A stretch of 11,203 bases of DNA from an uncultured beta proteobacterium (GTDB taxonomy: Bacteria > Pseudomonadota > Gammaproteobacteria > Burkholderiales > Burkholderiaceae_C), in NCBI GenBank assembly GCA_903834645.1, contig CAILKA010000704.1:1-11203 (forward strand). The letters run 5' to 3'. Shown here in pieces: positions 6,723 through 11,203 of the stretch. How positions within the stretch are numbered: position 1 is the stretch's first letter; the number at the start of each line of letters is the position of its first letter. The notes under the pieces are model-generated. The model did not search any database. It saw nothing but the letters and a program-made list of their open reading frames with translations, and was not told the origin of the DNA. The position numbers and the translations under genes were made by a program.

Positions 6723-8171
6723 TCAGAACCGAGGCAGCGTGGCCAGCGACACCCGGCCGGCCGCGACGTCGGCCATGATGCGTTCGCGCTCGTCCCAGCC
6801 GCGCAACTTGCCCGGGTTGAGCAGGCCCATCGGGTCGAAACGCATCTTGGTGGCCACCACGTCCGGGTTGATCTGGCCCTGCTTGCCGTCCTCCACGATG
6901 TAGACGTGGGGGTTGGCGATGTACACGCCGTGGTCACGGTGGATCTGCATGATCTCGTTGAGGCGCTCGTCGGTGCTGTAACGCACGAGCTGCAACCCCG
7001 AGCAGTTCATCGCCCCCTCCTTGGTGCGGATGAACTCCAGGTGCACGAGCACCTCGTCGCCGAGCTGCTCGCGCAAGGCCTTGGCCTGCTCCACATGCCG
7101 CCCGGCCTCGAAGCCGCTCTGGATGTAGGTGAGGGTCTTGTCGACCTTCAGCGCGTGGAGCGTCGTGTGGTTCCAGGTGTACTCGAGGATGGTGCGGTTG
7201 GTGCGGCGCGCCTCCTCGTGGGTGCGGCGCAGCGTCACGCGGCCGCCCCACTCGGCCACGAGCTGCAGCATCGCCGGCTCGCTGGCTGGCGTGACGAGCA
7301 CGAACACCGCGTGCGAGCCCGCCTCCATCTGCCCGGCGATGAGCGGCGTGGCCTTCATCAGGATGTCGGGGATCGGGGCCGCGAGCAGCGTCACGCTCTT
7401 TTTCAGCACGCCGGGAGCCGAGGCCAGCGCATCGCCGAAGCCGATCGCGGCGTCGAAGCTGCCGAAGCACACGATCGACTCGAGCCACGGGTGTGCCGGC
7501 GCAAGGCCCACCTCGAGCTCGAGCACCAGGCCGTTGGTGCCGTAGACGTGGTGCAGCAGCAGCGCCTCGGGTGCGCGCAGCTCCACCGCCTTGGGCTCGG
7601 GCTCGATGGTCATCGCGCGCACGCCGAGCACGTTGCCCGTGGAGGCGAGCGGCCCGAAGTTGATCGAGCCGATGCCGCCGAAGCCCCCGCCGTACAGGCC
7701 GCCGAGCGTGGCGGCCCGAAAGGTCGACGGTACGCAGCGCAACTCCCAGCCGAGCGCGCCCTCGGGTGCGCTCTGGAGCTGGCGGTCCAGGTCCATCATC
7801 CGGATGCCGGCCTGCGCACGCGCCACGCCATCGCGCGACCACAGCAGCTGGTTGTAGGCCGACAGATCCAGCACCACCCCGCCATGCAGCGGCATGCTCT
7901 GGCCGTAGTTGCCGGTGCCGCTGCCGCGCACGGTGATCGGCAGCTGCGCGGCCGCGCAGGCCGCGACGACGGCACGGATCTCGTCTTCGGTCTTGGGCCG
8001 AGCCACGGCATCGGCGCGAAGGTGCTGCAGCTGGCGCTTGAGCACGGGGCTGAACCAGTAGTAGTCCTGGCTCAGGCGCTCCAGCCGAGCATCGGTGATC
8101 CACTCGACGGCGGAGAGTTGGCGGGTCACTTCGGCCGTCGCGGCCTGGACGTGTGCGGGTTCGAAGCTCAT
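6723..8171 (-). CDS. FAD-linked oxidase B (PCMH/vanillyl-alcohol-oxidase superfamily), paralogue of A
   Basis: A 482-residue flavoprotein colinear with oxidase A over nearly its full length; by eye roughly half the residues match (no alignment was run). FAD-binding segments are VRGSGTGNYGQ (81-91), LHGGVVLDLS (95-104) and TFRAATLGGLYGGGFGGIGS (150-169); the C-terminal FDPMGLLNPGKLR is also kept. It differs from A by a 4-residue insertion near 134-137 and a 25-residue tail after NPGKLR ending SLATLPRF. The pair looks like an old tandem duplication that has diverged, and could form two enzymes or a heteromer. Its ATG overlaps the amidohydrolase stop as ATGA (8171-8168), so the two are translationally coupled. 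Probable role: oxidising the product of the amidohydrolase or a related intermediate; this is inferred from position only. Confidence 0.88.
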   Translation of the reverse strand: MSFEPAHVQAATAEVTRQLSAVEWITDARLERLSQDYYWFSPVLKRQLQHLRADAVARPKTEDEIRAVVAACAAAQLPITVRGSGTGNYGQSMPLHGGVVLDLSAYNQLLWSRDGVARAQAGIRMMDLDRQLQSAPEGALGWELRCVPSTFRAATLGGLYGGGFGGIGSINFGPLASTGNVLGVRAMTIEPEPKAVELRAPEALLLHHVYGTNGLVLELEVGLAPAHPWLESIVCFGSFDAAIGFGDALASAPGVLKKSVTLLAAPIPDILMKATPLIAGQMEAGSHAVFVLVTPASEPAMLQLVAEWGGRVTLRRTHEEARRTNRTILEYTWNHTTLHALKVDKTLTYIQSGFEAGRHVEQAKALREQLGDEVLVHLEFIRTKEGAMNCSGLQLVRYSTDERLNEIMQIHRDHGVYIANPHVYIVEDGKQGQINPDVVATKMRFDPMGLLNPGKLRGWDERERIMADVAAGRVSLATLPRF

Positions 8172-9607
8172 GGGCGGTTCAGGATGCCTTGGACGAAGGC
8201 CTGGGCGTCGCGGCGCAGCTGCGCGAGGTCCAGGCCGGGGATGGTGTCGTGCTCCACGACGATGCGCCCCTGCACCAGGACCGCCCGCAGGCGCGTGCGC
8301 CCGCCGCTGGCCACCGGGCCGATGGCCGGGTCGTGCAAGCCGAAGTGGCGAGGCTGGTCGAGGTCGTAGATCGCCAGGTCGGCCGCCTGCCCGACCGCCA
8401 GCGAGCCGGTGCCGGGCAGGCCCAGCAGGGCCGCGCCGCCGGCCGAGCCGATGCGCACCACGTCTTCCACGCGCATCGCGCTCGGGTGGCCCCCGGGCTG
8501 CGGCACGCGACTGGGATGGGCGAGCGGATCGATACGCTCGCCGGCACGCGGGTCAGCCCGGTGCAGGAGCCAGCACGCATGGGCTTCGCTCAGCATGTCG
8601 GCCGCCTCGTTGGAGGCCGCACCGTCCACCGCGAGCCCCACGGGCACGCCCCGCGCCAGCGCCTCGGGAATGCGCGCGATGCCCGAACCCAGGCGCGCGT
8701 TGCTCTGCGGGCAGTGGGCGATGCCGGTGCGCGTGCGCGCGCAGATCTCGAGGTCACCGTCGTCCAGGTGCACCATGTGGGCGTACCAGACGTCCTCGCC
8801 CACCCACTCGTGCTCGGCCACGAACTGCATCGGCGTGCAGCCCTTGGCCTCGCGCGCCCAGCGCACGTAGTCGTAGGTCTCGCTGAGGTGGCTGTGCATC
8901 CGGATGCCCAGGCGCCGCGCCTGGCGCGCCATCTCGAGCAGTTCGTGCGGGCGGCAGCTCCAGTTCGGGGTCGTGATCGCGCTCACGACGCGCCGCATGG
9001 CAGTGGGCGACGGATCGTGGAAGCGCTGCACGTCGCGCTCGATGCTGGCCAGGAAACCCTCCAGCGTCTCGGGCGCCACTTGGGGCGGGGCAGCCTCATC
9101 CGTCATGGCACGCGCCTGCGTCTGGCCGCCGCGGCACAGCACCATGCGCAAGCCGAGCTTGGTGGCCTCGTCGAAGATCGCCTGCGAGGCGTCGAAGGGC
9201 ATGCCGGGCCAGTAGTGGTACTGGTGGTCGGCCACCGTGGTGCAGCCCGACAGCAGCAGCTCCACCAGGCCCACGCGCGCGGCCAGGCGCAGCGCCTCAT
9301 CGTGGTCGAAATGGCGCCGATAGCGCACCGGCACGGCCGCGAGCCACGGCACGAGCTGCATGTCCAGGCCGGCCGGGATGCCCTTGAGCAGGCTCTGGAA
9401 GAGGTGGTGGTGCGTGTTGACCCAGCCGGGATAGATCACGCAGCCGCCGGCATCGAGCACCCGCTCGCCGGGCTCGGGGGCCAGCGTGCCGATGGCGGCA
9501 ATGTGCCCGTTTCGGATGCGCAGGTCACAGCCGGCACGCGAGCGGGCAGCCTCGCCCGGCAGGCCCGTCAGCAGGTGCGAGGCTCCTCGCACCAGCAGGT
9601 CAGTCAT
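8168..9607 (-). CDS. Amidohydrolase, 8-oxoguanine deaminase/Atz-Trz-like
   Basis: A 479-residue metal-dependent hydrolase of the amidohydrolase superfamily, the group that deaminates or hydrolyses purines, pyrimidines, triazines and related rings. Metal-site motifs: PGWVNTHHHLFQSL (60-73) with the HxH pair H66/H68, HSHLSE (238-243) with H240 and E243, AHMVHLDD (276-283), HCPQSNARLGSGIAR (298-312), and VDGAASNEAADML (327-339) with D328. HHHLFQSL, the SGCTTVADHQYHYWP segment (120-134) and HCPQSN resemble 8-oxoguanine deaminases most, but substrate assignment in this family from motifs is unreliable. The ATG at 9607 gives MTDLLVRGASHLLTG, the normal N-terminal beta strands; its first 8 bases overlap the permease end. 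The stop overlaps the start of oxidase B. No signal peptide, so it acts in the cytoplasm on imported substrate. Confidence 0.87.
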   Translation of the reverse strand: MTDLLVRGASHLLTGLPGEAARSRAGCDLRIRNGHIAAIGTLAPEPGERVLDAGGCVIYPGWVNTHHHLFQSLLKGIPAGLDMQLVPWLAAVPVRYRRHFDHDEALRLAARVGLVELLLSGCTTVADHQYHYWPGMPFDASQAIFDEATKLGLRMVLCRGGQTQARAMTDEAAPPQVAPETLEGFLASIERDVQRFHDPSPTAMRRVVSAITTPNWSCRPHELLEMARQARRLGIRMHSHLSETYDYVRWAREAKGCTPMQFVAEHEWVGEDVWYAHMVHLDDGDLEICARTRTGIAHCPQSNARLGSGIARIPEALARGVPVGLAVDGAASNEAADMLSEAHACWLLHRADPRAGERIDPLAHPSRVPQPGGHPSAMRVEDVVRIGSAGGAALLGLPGTGSLAVGQAADLAIYDLDQPRHFGLHDPAIGPVASGGRTRLRAVLVQGRIVVEHDTIPGLDLAQLRRDAQAFVQGILNRP

Positions 9608-10382
9608 GCGCTGTCTCGCTCTCGTGCCAGCTGCCCAGGGCCCGCTTGGACAGCACCGCCATCGCGGCAAACAGCAGCACACCCGTGACCGTGATGAGCA
9701 GCAGCGCGGCGAACATGCGCGGAATGTTGAGCTGGTAGCCCGCCTGCAGGATCTGGTAGGCCAGGCCTGTGCCCGTGCCGCCCGTGCCGGCGACGAACTC
9801 GGCCACCACCGCGCCGATCAGCGCCAGGCCCGAGCTGATGCGCAACCCGCCGAAGAAGTAAGGCAGCGCAGAGGGCACGCGCAGGCGAAACAGCACCTGC
9901 ATGCGCGTGGCGCGGTTGAGCTTGAAGTAGGCGAGCAGGCCCGGATTGACGCTGCGCAGCCCGAGCGTGGTGTTGGCGATGATCGGAAATAGCGCCACCA
10001 GGGTCGCGCAGATCACGAGCGAGGCGATGGGATCCTTCACCCAGATGATGATGAGCGGGGCGATCGCCACCACCGGGGTCACCTGCAGCAGCACGGCGTA
10101 CGGGAAGAGGGCCGTCTCGATGGCGCGGCTTTGCACGAAGGTGAAGGCCACGATCACGCCCAGCACCACGGCCGCCGCAAAGGACAACACGGTGATCTTG
10201 AGCGTGTTGTAGAGGGCGCCGAAGAGCAGCCCCGCATCGGCCACCATCACCTGCGCCACGCGCACCGGCGACGGCACCAGGAAGTGCGGGACGTTGAAGG
10301 CCACCACCAGGCCCTGCCACAGGGCGAGCAGCACGACGGCCACCAGGGCGGGAAATACGATGCGCTGGACTTCGGGTTTCAT
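9600..10382 (-). CDS. ABC transporter permease, NitT/TauT (SsuC/TauC) family
   Basis: A 260-residue inner-membrane protein with about six hydrophobic segments (near residues 8-28, 63-83, 95-115, 118-138, 183-203 and 224-244). The cytoplasmic EAA-type loop is visible as GGLRISSGLALIGAVVAE (178-195), where the ATPase docks. LVPSPV near the N-terminus (35-40) and TLGLRSVNP (139-147) are typical of permeases for nitrate, taurine, sulfonates and hydroxymethylpyrimidine. The ATG at 10382 is chosen because it follows the ATPase stop by one base (TGACATG); an in-frame start 13 codons upstream would overlap the ATPase gene by 38 bases and looks less natural. It likely imports the compound handled by the downstream enzymes. 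Confidence 0.92.
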   Translation of the reverse strand: MKPEVQRIVFPALVAVVLLALWQGLVVAFNVPHFLVPSPVRVAQVMVADAGLLFGALYNTLKITVLSFAAAVVLGVIVAFTFVQSRAIETALFPYAVLLQVTPVVAIAPLIIIWVKDPIASLVICATLVALFPIIANTTLGLRSVNPGLLAYFKLNRATRMQVLFRLRVPSALPYFFGGLRISSGLALIGAVVAEFVAGTGGTGTGLAYQILQAGYQLNIPRMFAALLLITVTGVLLFAAMAVLSKRALGSWHESETAHD

Positions 10383-10383
10383 G

Positions 10384-11178
10384 TCAGGCGAGAGCTTCGT
10401 CTTCGAGCGTGCCGCTGGCACGCAGCAGGCTGTCTTGCAGGTGCTTGGCGTACTGGCTGAAAGCCGTGGAGACGCGGAAGTCGGGCCCGCGTGGGTAGGG
10501 CTCGTCGATACGCACCTCCTCGACGATGCGCCCGGGCCGTGCAGCCATCACGATCACGCGGTTGGAGAGGTAGACGGCCTCGTAGATCGAGTGCGTGACG
10601 AAGATGACGGTGAGCTTCTTGCCGCGCCACAGGTCGAGCAGCTCGGCGTCGAGCCGGTTGCGCGTGATCTCGTCCAGGGCCCCGAAGGGCTCGTCCATGA
10701 GCAGCAGCGTGGGCTCGGTGACGAGCCCACGCGCGATCGACACCCGCATCTGCATGCCGCCCGACAGCTCGCGCGGCAGGTTCGTCTCGAACTTCTCCAG
10801 CCCGACGAGCAACAGTGCCTGGCGCACGCGCGCCTCCGCCTCGGGGCGCGGCACGCCGGCCAGATCCAGCGGCAGCCGCACGTTGGCCATCACGCTGGCC
10901 CACGGCATCAGCGTGGCCTCCTGGAACACGAAGCTCAGCCGGTGGCCGGTGGACTCGACGTCGGCCACGGGCTTGCGCCACAGCAGCAGCCGCCCGTCGC
11001 TGGGCGCGAGCAGGCCGGCGACCATCTTGAGCAACGTGCTCTTGCCACAGCCCGAGGGGCCGAGCAAGGTGATGAACTCCCCCTCCTGAACGGTGAGGTT
11101 GACAGGCAGCAGGGCCTGCGTCCCGTTGGGGTAGGTCTTCTCGACCGAGAGGACCTCGACGGCGGGAATGTCGCTCAT
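10384..11178 (-). CDS. ABC transporter ATP-binding protein, NitT/TauT (SsuB/TauB) family
   Basis: A 264-residue ATPase that powers the neighbouring permease. All core motifs are intact: Walker A GPSGCGKST (40-48), Q-loop Q86 in FVFQEATLMPW, signature LSGGMQMR (138-145), Walker B LLLMDEP (158-164) with catalytic E163, D-loop GALD (166-169) and switch H196 in VTHSIYEA. The LMPW after the Q-loop and VTHSIYEA fit the nitrate/taurine/sulfonate and thiamine-precursor importers. It is the first complete gene of the operon in the window; no clear ribosome-binding site lies in the 25 bases available upstream. The substrate-binding protein that such importers need is not in the window and probably lies just beyond the right edge. 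Confidence 0.93.
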   Translation of the reverse strand: MSDIPAVEVLSVEKTYPNGTQALLPVNLTVQEGEFITLLGPSGCGKSTLLKMVAGLLAPSDGRLLLWRKPVADVESTGHRLSFVFQEATLMPWASVMANVRLPLDLAGVPRPEAEARVRQALLLVGLEKFETNLPRELSGGMQMRVSIARGLVTEPTLLLMDEPFGALDEITRNRLDAELLDLWRGKKLTVIFVTHSIYEAVYLSNRVIVMAARPGRIVEEVRIDEPYPRGPDFRVSTAFSQYAKHLQDSLLRASGTLEDEALA

Positions 11179-11203
11179 GTGCGTGGGTGCGGAAAGAAGG
11201 AGC

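Noticed and set aside
3761..6778. A 1005-codon open frame on the plus strand
   Set aside because: It overlaps the monooxygenase out of frame and then runs antisense to oxidase A. Its composition is dominated by R, A, G and H, as expected of a shadow frame in GC-rich DNA; there are no domains.
6507..9688. Long plus-strand open frames opposite oxidase B and the amidohydrolase (620 and 511 codons)
   Set aside because: Both are antisense to well-supported enzymes and show the typical H/V/L/R composition of GC-driven shadow frames.
10383..10421. Earlier permease start, 13 codons upstream of 10382
   Set aside because: It would overlap the ATPase gene by 38 bases and adds a charged segment with no family support; the ATG one base after the ATPase stop is more natural.
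1..11203. Search by eye for CRISPR arrays, tRNA or rRNA genes, insertion sequences and prophage genes
   Set aside because: No regularly spaced repeats, no RNA gene signatures, no transposase or integrase motifs; almost all sequence is accounted for by intact coding regions.

Overview
This is a GC-rich, gene-dense stretch of a bacterial chromosome, most likely a betaproteobacterium of the order Burkholderiales. The purH-ruvC neighbourhood, the lpxC sequence, the strong GC bias at third codon positions and the long spurious open frames opposite real genes all fit. I cannot name the genus. Every base range longer than about 60 bp is coding. I see no RNA genes, insertion sequences, CRISPR arrays or phage genes.

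Layout. Positions 1-1551 (+) hold housekeeping genes: the 3' end of purH, complete ruvC, and a moeB/thiF-type adenylyltransferase. Positions 1517-2637 (-) hold lpxC, the committed step of lipid A synthesis, followed by a translationally coupled 61-residue membrane protein whose end overlaps moeB tail to tail. Positions 2688-5246 hold a divergent oxygenase pair: a Rieske non-heme iron oxygenase (-), lying directly upstream of lpxC, and a Baeyer-Villiger-type flavin monooxygenase (+). They share a 54-bp intergenic region containing two inverted repeats. Positions 5303-11178 (-) hold a tightly packed operon read from right to left: ABC ATPase, ABC permease (NitT/TauT type), an amidohydrolase resembling 8-oxoguanine deaminase/Atz-Trz enzymes, and two tandem paralogous FAD-linked oxidases. 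The junctions are +1 nt, an 8-nt overlap, a 4-nt ATGA overlap and 13 nt. The operon probably begins beyond the right edge, because no periplasmic substrate-binding protein is present in the window.

Interpretation. The right-hand operon reads as uptake, deamination or hydrolysis, and flavin-dependent oxidation of a small organic compound, with a nitrogen heterocycle the most natural guess from the amidohydrolase family. The neighbouring Rieske and Baeyer-Villiger oxygenases could add hydroxylation or demethylation and ring or ketone oxygenation steps, but no sequence feature proves that the two blocks share a substrate. This catabolic block sits directly upstream of lpxC, where ftsZ is commonly found in related bacteria, so the essential lpxC gene may share transcription with an accessory catabolic gene. 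The pathway does not match one I recognise, and it is the best candidate here for an undescribed system.
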